The translations under genes and the position numbers were made by a program. DNA of 64,000 nt from Rhizobium sp. AC27/96 (GTDB taxonomy: Bacteria; Pseudomonadota; Alphaproteobacteria; Rhizobiales; Rhizobiaceae), in contig NZ_LXKN01000016.1 of NCBI RefSeq assembly GCF_001692325.1, positions 1 through 64,000 of the forward strand, in the 5' to 3' direction. Under the pieces are notes generated by a model that made no database searches, was not told the origin of the DNA, and saw only the letters and a program-made list of their open reading frames with translations. Positions 45,050 through 52,965 of the stretch are shown one piece after another (positions within the stretch are counted from its first letter, which is position 1; each line of letters opens with the position of its first letter).

Positions 45050-45706
45050 CTAACCTGTCGCACTTATTCTGGGAACCTCAGCCGTGCGCACATCGGGCGG
45101 GGTGGGCCGGTTGTCGAGGCTGAATCCGAGATTGACAATCTTGCTCTGGGCCAATGGCGCGCGGCGCGCAGCCTCGACACCTTCATCGACAACCAGCCGG
45201 CCGACAGGCGTCAGAGCGTTGTAAAGGTTCCGTCCGTGTCGATGGCTGGTGACCATCTCCATCGCCCGCAGTTCGTCCAGCAGACGCGAAATATATCCTT
45301 TGTCCTGGCCAAGTGCTGCGGCGATCTCGGTGTTGCGTAGAGATTTTACGGCCAGCATATCAAGAATGCGCGCGAACGGCTGCTGCTTTGCCTTCTTGAT
45401 CGCGTCCTCGTCAGCTGTGGCTGACGCTGCATACCCCATGATATCCAAGGCCGCTGCCAGCCGCCCGGCAGCGTAATCCGGGGACAAACGATCAGCCCGG
45501 ATCTTGCTTCGCAACGTGCTGAGCGCTCCTGTTGCTGCTTCGACACCTTGGCGTAACACCGGAGCCGCCGCAGTGGGCAGGACGTCAGCGACAGTCTCCA
45601 TTGAGGCATTGAGAGCCAAGTCAACTCTCTCGGCAACTGTTTTGAAATCGTCTTTTGCGATTAGATCTCTTACGATATCGAAGCTATTCCACAAGGGGTT
45701 ACGCAT
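45050..45706 (-). CDS. Winged-helix (MarR-like) regulatory protein
   Basis: About 218 residues starting MRNPLWNSFDIVRDLIAKDD, with AGGAG about 10 bases upstream of the ATG. Residues about 105-165 form a winged helix (ILDMLAVKSLRNTEIAAALGQDKGYISRLLDELRAMEMVTSHRHGRNLYNALTPVGRLV). The N-terminal half is helical and not recognised. It opens the three-gene operon with the KGGxGR ATPase and the nitrilase-like enzyme. It may repress the operon or serve as a DNA-binding sensor subunit. Confidence 0.8.
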   Translation of the reverse strand: MRNPLWNSFDIVRDLIAKDDFKTVAERVDLALNASMETVADVLPTAAAPVLRQGVEAATGALSTLRSKIRADRLSPDYAAGRLAAALDIMGYAASATADEDAIKKAKQQPFARILDMLAVKSLRNTEIAAALGQDKGYISRLLDELRAMEMVTSHRHGRNLYNALTPVGRLVVDEGVEAARRAPLAQSKIVNLGFSLDNRPTPPDVRTAEVPRISATG

Positions 45707-45867
45707 GATGAGCTTCTCCTGTTATGTTACAGATAGGGGTAGTCAACGATTTTGTCAACGGTGACTGCCGCGGGTGTTTCATGCTGGTGTAAAAGGCCGT
45801 GGACCAGGCGACGTTGACTCTTTCCCGCGCCTGGCCGAAAACGCATGCAACGATGCGAGGATCAACG

Positions 45868-46326
45868 ATGATCGAAGACGACGTTCTGACACAACCGGAT
45901 AGCGCCGAGACCAAAGCTGAAGTCGAGAAGACGAAAGTGACCGGACGCGGCAAACGGTCGAGCCCCAACAAGGCTGCGGCGGGCAAGGTTGCCAGCAGCG
46001 TTCAGAAGAGCGACAAGCCGAAGGCACGAGGCTTGAGTGACACGGACAAGCTTGAGAAGATCAGGCAGATCGAGGTAGCCGTCGCCGGCGGGGCAACCCT
46101 GAAAGATGCCGTGGGTGCGGCCTCGATCTCCGACCAAACCTATTATACATGGAAGAAAGCCGTCGCCGCACCAACGTCTGGGACGTCGTCCAGCCCAGTT
46201 GCTGTTGACGACGAGTTTGCCGAATTCATTCAGCTCGAGGAAGAGAATCGCCGACTGCGCAAACTGCTTGGCGAAAAACTCCGCACCGAAAACGCCGAAC
46301 TGCGCAAGCGGCTCGGGATCACCTGA
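45868..46326 (+). CDS. SyrB-like regulator
   Basis: About 152 residues. An Ala/Lys/Ser-rich N-terminus (TKAEVEKTKVTGRGKRSSP...) precedes a helix-turn-helix of transposase-OrfA type (KLEKIRQIEVAVAGGATLKDAVGAASISDQTYYTWKK) and a C-terminal coiled coil (QLEEENRRLRKLLGEKLRTENAELRKRLGI). This is the layout of Sinorhizobium SyrB, which represses the symbiotic activator gene syrM. The ATG at 45868 has GAGG 7 bases upstream. Its targets here are unknown. Confidence 0.8.
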   Translation: MIEDDVLTQPDSAETKAEVEKTKVTGRGKRSSPNKAAAGKVASSVQKSDKPKARGLSDTDKLEKIRQIEVAVAGGATLKDAVGAASISDQTYYTWKKAVAAPTSGTSSSPVAVDDEFAEFIQLEEENRRLRKLLGEKLRTENAELRKRLGIT

Positions 46327-46400
46327 TCAACTTGGTTTTGACGATGACGCTGCGCGGGACAGGATTTACTGGCCGCCGCTGTCGATGAAATTGACGAATT

Positions 46401-46988
46401 ATGAAAATACCACAACGGCCCTTCGTGGTCGAATACAAGGCGAACAGGCGGCAAACCCAGACGCGACCTTCTTCCATTTGGGGCAGCCTTGATCTGCAGG
46501 CTGTGGCCCGACAGGTCGAGGCCGACGGGATTTTGCCTGATACCGGACATTCGGTTGCGAGGCCGACAGTCAACGACCCAAAACCGGCTGAAACCCCCGT
46601 CCCGTCGCCGGATCTCCTTGCCATACCCGAACATAATCCCCAGGGACCTGCTGCTGGCATCCTACCCGAGGGAATTGGCGCGGCGAAGCAGGAGCTTTCA
46701 TCAGAGGCTGCGGCAACCGAGAAGTCCGTGCCGCCGACGCCGCGGCATGTGCGCACTCCCGCTGCGTCGAGGCGGACCGTCGTTGCCTCGGTGCAGACTG
46801 AGCCTGCATCGATCCCGGCGATGACCCCCGTCAACGATCGCCGGGCGGGCCTACCACCAGACAACCACATGGATGACCTCAACGCACTCGACGCAGAAAA
46901 CCGCCGCCTGAAACGTCTCCTGATGGCCAAGCTCCGTGACGAAAATCGGGCACTTCAGACGATGTTGTGCCGGTTCGATACCGAATGA
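46401..46988 (+). CDS. SyrB-associated protein with SyrB-like C-terminal coil
   Basis: A 195-residue protein. The opening KIPQRPFVVEYKANRRQTQ and SSIWGSLDLQAVARQVEAD is seen in rhizobial proteins encoded next to SyrB-like genes, as I recall. A Pro/Ala-rich middle follows, then a C-terminal coil (LNALDAENRRLKRLLMAKLRDENRALQTML) that closely parallels the end of the upstream SyrB-like protein. The matching coils suggest the two proteins form a heteromer. It has no helix-turn-helix of its own that I can see. Confidence 0.7.
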   Translation: MKIPQRPFVVEYKANRRQTQTRPSSIWGSLDLQAVARQVEADGILPDTGHSVARPTVNDPKPAETPVPSPDLLAIPEHNPQGPAAGILPEGIGAAKQELSSEAAATEKSVPPTPRHVRTPAASRRTVVASVQTEPASIPAMTPVNDRRAGLPPDNHMDDLNALDAENRRLKRLLMAKLRDENRALQTMLCRFDTE

Positions 46989-47213
46989 AGAAGGCGCTGG
47001 GCGAAAGCGGTTTTTTTGCCATTTGAGTGAGGTTGGTCGGCGCATCTCAGGCAAGCTCCCCGACGTCTCCTGTTGCGAAGCGTCGCATTCATCCGTGCAT
47101 GGACTGTTCTTGCGGGCGCGGCAGCGATCTGGTTAGAAGGTGATCCATAGGATCGTCGCCTTTGCCTCGAAGACGAAGGCGGATGGTCGCATCGCCCGGG
47201 GTTTTTTCCGACC

Positions 47214-47963
47214 ATGTTCGATCTTTTGCTGCTTTTCGTGGCTGGCTTCCTCGCCGGCAGTATGAACGCGCTGGCCGGTGGCGGTTCGTTCGTGTCGTTG
47301 CCCGCCCTGATCTCCGTTGGCGTCCCGTCCGTGATCGCAAACGCGACCAGCACCTTCGCTCTCTTTCCGGGAGGCTTGGCAAGCTCCTGGGTCTATCGTG
47401 AGGGCGTAAGAGATGTATGCGGTGTCGGGGTCAAGCCGATTGCAGTTGCCACCATCACAGGCGGTGTCACCGGCAGTATCCTTTTGCTTTTAACGCCCAC
47501 GACGACATTCGACGTCATGCTGCCATGGCTCTTGCTCATCGCCACGTCCATGCTCATTCTCGGACCCAAGCTCGGCATTCGGCTGCAACGGGCAAAACGC
47601 TCGCAGACCGCGCTTGTCTTGCCGATCCAATTACTGCTTGGCATCTATGGCGGCTATTTCGGCGGAGCGGTGGGACTGATGATGCTCGCCGCGTGGAGCC
47701 TGCTTGGCGGCGGTGATATCAAAAGTCTCAATCCGACCCGCATGGTCATGGTGACCGCCGCAAATGCGGTGGCTGTGATCGTCTTTGTGCTGGCCGGCGC
47801 AATCGCCTGGCAACAATGCCTGCCGATGATTGCGGGTGCCTTTGCGGGTGGCTGGAGCGGAGCCCATCTCGGGCGCAGGCTGCCGGCGCCGATTGTCCGG
47901 GCTATCACCGTCGTGGTTGCCCTCCTGACCACCGTCATTTTCTTTGCAAGAGCCTACCTCTAG
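47214..47963 (+). CDS. TauE/SafE-family anion exporter (second copy)
   Basis: A 249-residue membrane protein with about eight segments. Repeats are marked by LLFVAGFLAGSMNALAGGGSFVSLPALISVG and LLGIYGGYFGGAVGLMMLAAWSLL. It is only distantly like the exporter at 23477-24259 and lacks sulfur genes nearby, so its substrate may differ. It stands alone. Confidence 0.9.
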   Translation: MFDLLLLFVAGFLAGSMNALAGGGSFVSLPALISVGVPSVIANATSTFALFPGGLASSWVYREGVRDVCGVGVKPIAVATITGGVTGSILLLLTPTTTFDVMLPWLLLIATSMLILGPKLGIRLQRAKRSQTALVLPIQLLLGIYGGYFGGAVGLMMLAAWSLLGGGDIKSLNPTRMVMVTAANAVAVIVFVLAGAIAWQQCLPMIAGAFAGGWSGAHLGRRLPAPIVRAITVVVALLTTVIFFARAYL

Positions 47964-48323
47964 TCGACCAAGGGCTGGCTGCAGACGCTGTTGAAAAATA
48001 ATCGAGGGACTCCGTTATCGACGCGTCGCGTTCCGGCGTCCGGTAAGCCGGGAATACGATCGATTTCCAGCAGGCCATTGAGACCGAGTGACTGGTATTG
48101 AAATGGCGTTTGGCACTTCTGTGGTTGCCGCCCGCGGCAGCCTTCACCCGAAAGGCTTCCATCCACGCAATATTGCCGGATCTTGGCCGAACGAGAAGCT
48201 TCGCCGGTGGAAGGGACGGTGGGGCATGGAGAAGGGGGTAGAGGGAGAGGAGGGAGGTGAAAGCTGTGACGGATTGAGAGGGTTGGAGAGAGGCTCCGCC
48301 CGGTCCGTCATGGAGAAATTGAC
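47964..48323. other. Gap before the ParB-like module
   Basis: About 360 bases. A purine-rich G/A stretch (about 48210-48275) precedes the ParB-like start. No gene is recognised. The promoter of the long rightward module should lie here. Confidence 0.4.
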
Positions 48324-50444
48324 ATGGCTCAGGCTATGGAGAAAATCACCCTCAGTGCAGCTCGGGATATTCCCTTCAACAAGCTGGTGCTCAGCCAGCA
48401 GAACGTCCGCAAGATCAAGGTGGGCGTCTCGATCGAGGATCTGGCGGAAGACATCGCTCATCGCGGGCTGCTCACCAGCCTCAACGTCCGTCCCGAACTC
48501 GACGGCGACGGCAACGAGACCGGAATCTATCGTATTCCTGCCGGCGGTCGTCGCTATCGCGCCCTTGAACGCCTTGTCGTGCAGAAGCGTCTGGCAAAGA
48601 CTGCGGGTGTCCCGTGCATCGTCAGTAAGGGCGAAACGCTCGAGGTAGAGGACTCGCTCGCCGAAAACGTCCAACGCGTCAGCCTACATCCGCTCGATCA
48701 GTTCCGCGCCTTTCAGACCCTGCGCGAGCAGGGCCTCGGGGAGGAGGAGATTGCGTCGCGCTTCTTCGTCTCGGTAGCCACCGTCAAGCAGCGCCTACGG
48801 CTGGCTTCCGTCTCGACGCGGCTTCTCGATCTCTATGCCGATGACGAGATGACGCTGGAGCAAATCATGGCTTTCTCAATTGCGAACGATCACGTTCGCC
48901 AGGAGCAGGTCTGGGACACGATCTCGCGCTCGCATAGCCGCGAGCCGTATTACATTCGCAGGCTGCTGACCGAAACCGCAATCCGTGCCAGCGACCGCCG
49001 CGCCGTCTACGTCGGCACTGAATCTTACGAGGCCGCCGGCGGTGTGACCATGCGCGATCTGTTCGACCAAGATCAGGGCGGTTGGCTGCAGGATCCGGCG
49101 CTCCTGGAGCAGCTCGTAATGGATAAGCTCAAGGCTGACGCCGAGGCGATCCGGGTGAACGAAGGCTGGAAATGGGTCGAAGCCGCCTTCGATTTTCCCT
49201 ACGGCCACACGTCCGGTCTGCGCCGCTTCTACGGCGAGCAGGCCGAAATGACGGAAGACGAACTGGCCCGCTTTGACGCAACCCGTGCGGAATACGACAA
49301 GCTGGACGCAGAGTATGCGGAGGCGGACGAGTACTCGGAAGCGACCGAACAGAAACTAGAGGAGCTTGGTGCCGAGCTCGACCGGCTCAACGACCGCCCT
49401 TACGTGTTCGACCCGCAGGAGGTCGCCCGCGGCGGTGTCTTCGTTTCGCTCGGCGCCGGTGGTGAGCTCAAGATCGAGCGCGGTTTCGTTCGGCCGGTAG
49501 ACGAACCACAGGCCGTGGGAAGTTCAACCGAAGATGTCGGCGGCGATATCACAGATCATGGTAGCGACCCGTCGTCTCCCAGCGGCGACGGCGTTCAGGC
49601 GGACGACGAGGACGAAACGCTCAAGCCGCTTCCCGACCGCTTGGTTCTCGATCTGACAGCGGCGCGCACGGTTGCTTTGCGCAATGCGCTGGCGAACAAT
49701 CCGGTCATCGCCTTCATCGCGGTTCTGCACGCGTTCGTCCTGAAGATCTTCTACGTCTACGGCTCGGATTCATGCGTGGAGGTAACGCTGCAAAGCGCCC
49801 GCTTCAGCCAGACTCCCGGCCTCGGCAATACGGTATGGGCGAAGGAGATTGAGCAGCGGCATGAAGGCTGGGGCCAGGATCTTCCCAAGGATCCGAATGA
49901 TCTCTGGGAGTTCCTGATCAAGCTCGACGAGGTCAGCCGGCAGGCTCTGTTTGGCCATTGCGCTTCGCTGTCGGTCAACGCGGTCATCGAACCCTGGAAC
50001 AAGCGGACCCGGGCGATCGCCCATGCTGACCAGCTGGCCCGCTCGATTGGTTTCGACATGGTGGGGGCCGGCTGGACACCGACAGCCGACAACTATCTCG
50101 GTCGCGTCACCAAGGCCCGCATCCTGCAGGCGGTCCGAGAAGCCAAGGGTGACCAGGCGGCGGAGCTGATCGGCCATCTCAAGAAGACCGATATGGCCCG
50201 CGAGGCCGAACGACTGATGACAGGTTGCGGCTGGTTACCGGAACCGCTTCGCATGACGATCGGGGAAGGCACGATCGAAAGCGACGCTGTCGCAGATAGT
50301 GCCGTCCAGCCCGAGGTGGTTGAGCCTGTATTCGAAGCTTCAGACCTGCCGGCCTTCCTGCTCGATGAGCCAGGAACATCGAACGATAACGCCGGCGATA
50401 CGGAGAATGAGATTGACGGCGGGCACCTCGCCGCCGCCGAATAG
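48324..50444 (+). CDS. Large ParB/Spo0J-family protein
   Basis: A 706-residue protein, about twice a normal ParB. The ParB N-terminal domain is clear: RDIPFNKLVLSQQNVRKIKVGVSIEDLAEDIAHRGLLTSLNVRPE, RIPAGGRRYRALERL and SLAENVQRVSLHPLDQFRAFQTL, with a helix-turn-helix (GLGEEEIASRFFVSVATVKQRLRLASVS). The 400-residue C-terminal extension is acidic and coiled (EYDKLDAEYAEADEYSEATEQKLEEL). Such proteins head DUF932/strawberry-notch modules on rhizobial and sphingomonad plasmids and are unlikely to be the segregation ParB, which is RepB here. GGAG is 8 bases before the ATG. Confidence 0.92.
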   Translation: MAQAMEKITLSAARDIPFNKLVLSQQNVRKIKVGVSIEDLAEDIAHRGLLTSLNVRPELDGDGNETGIYRIPAGGRRYRALERLVVQKRLAKTAGVPCIVSKGETLEVEDSLAENVQRVSLHPLDQFRAFQTLREQGLGEEEIASRFFVSVATVKQRLRLASVSTRLLDLYADDEMTLEQIMAFSIANDHVRQEQVWDTISRSHSREPYYIRRLLTETAIRASDRRAVYVGTESYEAAGGVTMRDLFDQDQGGWLQDPALLEQLVMDKLKADAEAIRVNEGWKWVEAAFDFPYGHTSGLRRFYGEQAEMTEDELARFDATRAEYDKLDAEYAEADEYSEATEQKLEELGAELDRLNDRPYVFDPQEVARGGVFVSLGAGGELKIERGFVRPVDEPQAVGSSTEDVGGDITDHGSDPSSPSGDGVQADDEDETLKPLPDRLVLDLTAARTVALRNALANNPVIAFIAVLHAFVLKIFYVYGSDSCVEVTLQSARFSQTPGLGNTVWAKEIEQRHEGWGQDLPKDPNDLWEFLIKLDEVSRQALFGHCASLSVNAVIEPWNKRTRAIAHADQLARSIGFDMVGAGWTPTADNYLGRVTKARILQAVREAKGDQAAELIGHLKKTDMAREAERLMTGCGWLPEPLRMTIGEGTIESDAVADSAVQPEVVEPVFEASDLPAFLLDEPGTSNDNAGDTENEIDGGHLAAAE

Positions 50445-50466
50445 ATTCATAAGCATCGCATCCGCT

Positions 50467-50529
50467 GACCCGATCGCCTTTGCGGTCGGGTCTTCTTTGC
50501 AACCAGCCCGGCCCCCGTGCCGGGTTTTT
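50467..50529 (+). terminator. Two tandem GC-rich hairpins with T-runs
   Basis: GACCCGATCGC (50467-50477) pairs with GCGGTCGGGTC (50482-50492), followed by TTCTTT; then CCCGGC (50507-50512) pairs with GCCGGG (50519-50524), followed by TTTTT. They lie between the ParB-like gene and the next gene's AGGAGG. They may be terminators or attenuators, since a coding sequence resumes at once. Confidence 0.75.
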
Positions 50530-50547
50530 CCGTTTCAGGAGGCACCA

Positions 50548-51204
50548 ATGCCCGACTTCACGATTGAGACCACCTACCACCTGCCGGTCTTCCGGCATCG
50601 CACTTACGCGGCTGACACACTGGACGCGGCGTGCCGTGCTGCTATCGAGGATGACAGTTGGGATATCGCCGAGAAGGATTTCGATTCCTCGGGACCAATT
50701 CATATCACCGGCATCTGGAACGGCGCACATGCGGCCTATGCGGGTCCGCCCATCCAGGTCCCGCAGCAATTCGAAGAGCCTGTCCAGCGCCGGGCGCGTC
50801 ATTTCGAGATCCTGCTCGGACTATTGAAGATCCTGTTCGATGACGTCCGTGCGGCCCGGCCACCGTCGCTCGATTGGCTCGCGCGATCTGCCTGGGCGAT
50901 TGCCAGAGGAGAAGCCATTCTCGCCGGAGACCCGGATCCTGAAGAGCCGGTCGACCCGCCAAAGCCGTCCCACGTCCTGGTCAGGCTTCAAGAGGATGGT
51001 GTGCGCGACGCAATCACGGCGGTGCTCGAAGTCGATCCGAGTTTCAAAGCTGTAGGGCGGGAGGCCGTGACCGACGACGAGGTCCACGCCGCATGCCTGT
51101 CCATCGCCACCACGATGGATTTTTCCGACGTGGTGGGAAGCGCCGAATTCCAGGCCGCGCTCTCGGCGATCCGCTCGGCGCATCGTCGACTGACCTCCGA
51201 TTAA
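50548..51204 (+). CDS. Hypothetical plasmid-module protein, 218 aa
   Basis: Starts MPDFTIETTYHLPVFRHRTYAADT, with AGGAGG 5-6 bases upstream of the ATG. No family is recognised. The first 70 residues (LDAACRAAIEDDSWDIAEKDFDSSGPIHITGIWNG) look like a small alpha/beta domain found in similar module genes, and the rest is helical. It sits between the ParB-like and DUF932 genes and is probably co-transcribed with them. It has no signal peptide or membrane segment. Confidence 0.78.
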   Translation: MPDFTIETTYHLPVFRHRTYAADTLDAACRAAIEDDSWDIAEKDFDSSGPIHITGIWNGAHAAYAGPPIQVPQQFEEPVQRRARHFEILLGLLKILFDDVRAARPPSLDWLARSAWAIARGEAILAGDPDPEEPVDPPKPSHVLVRLQEDGVRDAITAVLEVDPSFKAVGREAVTDDEVHAACLSIATTMDFSDVVGSAEFQAALSAIRSAHRRLTSD

Positions 51205-51280
51205 TCCTTCTTCTTCCCCAGACATCCCTCAACCTCGCCCGGCCACCGCGCCTGGGTTTCGTCTTATGGAGACAATCCAA

Positions 51281-52471
51281 ATGAACTCCCTTGCTTCCAC
51301 TAACCAGCCCGCTTCCTCCGGCTTCAAGGTCGATATCTCCCGCGGTGAACGCATCGGACGTGTCTCGTCGGAATGGTTCTCGCGCCCCGACGACGAGCGG
51401 TTCCTGTCGCTGACCGAACTCCACGATACCGTTCGATCCCGCGCCGACCGCGCGCATGCACGAACCCTCGAAAGCGCCGCGATCCGCGTCGAGGCGACAC
51501 GCGACAACGCCGAACGGCTCGAACTCCTCGTCCCTGGTCAGCGCCAGCCGATTGCACCGACCCATTGGAGTTACGGTCAGCTCTGCAGCCTCGTGGGCGC
51601 ACCCGCCACCTATATGCGCCAGTTACCGGCGCCACTCGCTGCCATCAACCTGCAGCATGGCCTGCTCAATCACCGCGCCGAATTGGTCAAGACGTTAGAA
51701 TTGGACGATGGTCGGGTTGAACTGCGGGCCGTCACCGGACCGGAATATGGCCGCATCTGGGACCACGAACTGGTCTCGGCAGTGATGAAGATTGCGGGCA
51801 ATGGGACCGGCGACACGATGTGGAAAGTGCCGGGGGTGCTCGATTGGGCGACCATGACCCACAATCCCTTCGTCGATATCACCAAGGACACCACGACGCT
51901 TTATGCCAGCGACCGGGACGTTTTCCTGTTCCTGGTCGACGACACCCATCCGATCGAGGCCGGCCGGTTGCCGAATGGCGAGCCAGATCTCTACTTTCGC
52001 GGCTTCTATGCCTGGAATTCCGAGGTCGGCTCGAAAACGCTCGGCATCGCCTCCTTCTATCTGCGAGCGGTCTGCGCCAATCGAAACCTCTGGGGCACGG
52101 AGAATTTCGAGGAGATCACCATCCGCCACTCGAAATTTGCCGCCCAGCGGTTCGCGCATGAGGCAGCGCCCGCGCTGACCAGCTTTGCCAATTCGTCGCC
52201 TGCGCCATTCATTGCCGGCATCAAAGCGGCACGGGAGCGGATCGTCGCGCGAAAGGATGACGATCGCGAAACCTTCCTGCGCCGGCGTGGATTTTCGAAA
52301 GGCGAGACCGGCAAGGTGATCGACATGGTGCTGTCGGAGGAGGGGCGGCCGCCGGAATCGATCTTCGATTTCGTCCAGGGCATTACGGCGCTCGCCCGCA
52401 CCAAGACCAATCAGGACACGCGCCTGGAGCTCGAAGGCAAAGCAAAGAAGCTGCTCGAAAGCGCCGCCTGA
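51281..52471 (+). CDS. DUF932-domain protein
   Basis: A 396-residue protein of the DUF932 family, often found on plasmids and phages next to ParB-like and helicase genes and loosely linked to antirestriction roles. The family shows in LVPGQRQPIAPTHWSYGQLCSLVGAPATYMRQLP, LRAVTGPEYGRIWDHELV, RDVFLFLVDDTHPIEAG and RGFYAWNSEVGSKTLGIASFYLRAVCANRNLWG. GGAG lies 9 bases before the ATG at 51281; an upstream ATG at 51266 is the alternative. Confidence 0.92.
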   Translation: MNSLASTNQPASSGFKVDISRGERIGRVSSEWFSRPDDERFLSLTELHDTVRSRADRAHARTLESAAIRVEATRDNAERLELLVPGQRQPIAPTHWSYGQLCSLVGAPATYMRQLPAPLAAINLQHGLLNHRAELVKTLELDDGRVELRAVTGPEYGRIWDHELVSAVMKIAGNGTGDTMWKVPGVLDWATMTHNPFVDITKDTTTLYASDRDVFLFLVDDTHPIEAGRLPNGEPDLYFRGFYAWNSEVGSKTLGIASFYLRAVCANRNLWGTENFEEITIRHSKFAAQRFAHEAAPALTSFANSSPAPFIAGIKAARERIVARKDDDRETFLRRRGFSKGETGKVIDMVLSEEGRPPESIFDFVQGITALARTKTNQDTRLELEGKAKKLLESAA

Positions 52472-52535
52472 CATGTTCATGCGCGCCTGGCTCAGACCCG
52501 GCCGCGTCTGCGAACCCGATCGTCGTCATCCCAGA

Positions 52536-52560
52536 GCCCGGTCAAGTGCCGGGCCTCATT
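52536..52560 (+). other. GC hairpin in the DUF6117 gene leader
   Basis: GCCCGG (52536-52541) and CCGGGC (52549-52554) flank a 7-base loop and are followed by CTCATTTTG, 15-20 bases before the gene's GGAG. It is the same layout as the hairpins at 50507 and 61350. Confidence 0.65.
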
Positions 52561-52577
52561 TTGTCTGGAGCACCCCA

Positions 52578-52832
52578 ATGGCTATCCCCAATCATGCCCG
52601 TACAAACTTCGACACGCTGCTGCGCGCCGCGTCCGATGGCAATCTTGCTCTCATGGAATGCCTTGATGCCGCGACACGCGAGCCGCGTTACGTGCTCTGC
52701 GCCGTCGGCCGCAGTGACGGCGAATACGTCTTCACGCCATTCGGCCATCTCGCCGACGGCAATCCCTACGACGCCTATCTGCCGCCGGACCCAAAAGATC
52801 CCGCTGGCTTCATCGTAGGTCCGACCACCTAG
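52578..52832 (+). CDS. DUF6117-family protein
   Basis: An 84-residue protein that follows DUF6117 closely: PNHARTNFDTLLRAASDGNLALMECLDAATREPRYVLCAVGR and EYVFTPFGHLADGNPYDAYLPP. Its function is unknown. It is a regular member of DUF932/strawberry-notch modules. GGAG is 8 bases before the ATG. Confidence 0.88.
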   Translation: MAIPNHARTNFDTLLRAASDGNLALMECLDAATREPRYVLCAVGRSDGEYVFTPFGHLADGNPYDAYLPPDPKDPAGFIVGPTT

Positions 52833-52965
52833 ACGCTGACGATCGCCGGCATCCTTCAATCTGCGATCATTTCCCACACCCTCACGCCGCAAGTTCTCCT
52901 CCTCCCGAAATTCGGAAGAGAGCACTTGGTCAGACCCATTCCCCTCTCATTCGGAGCCTCGACCG

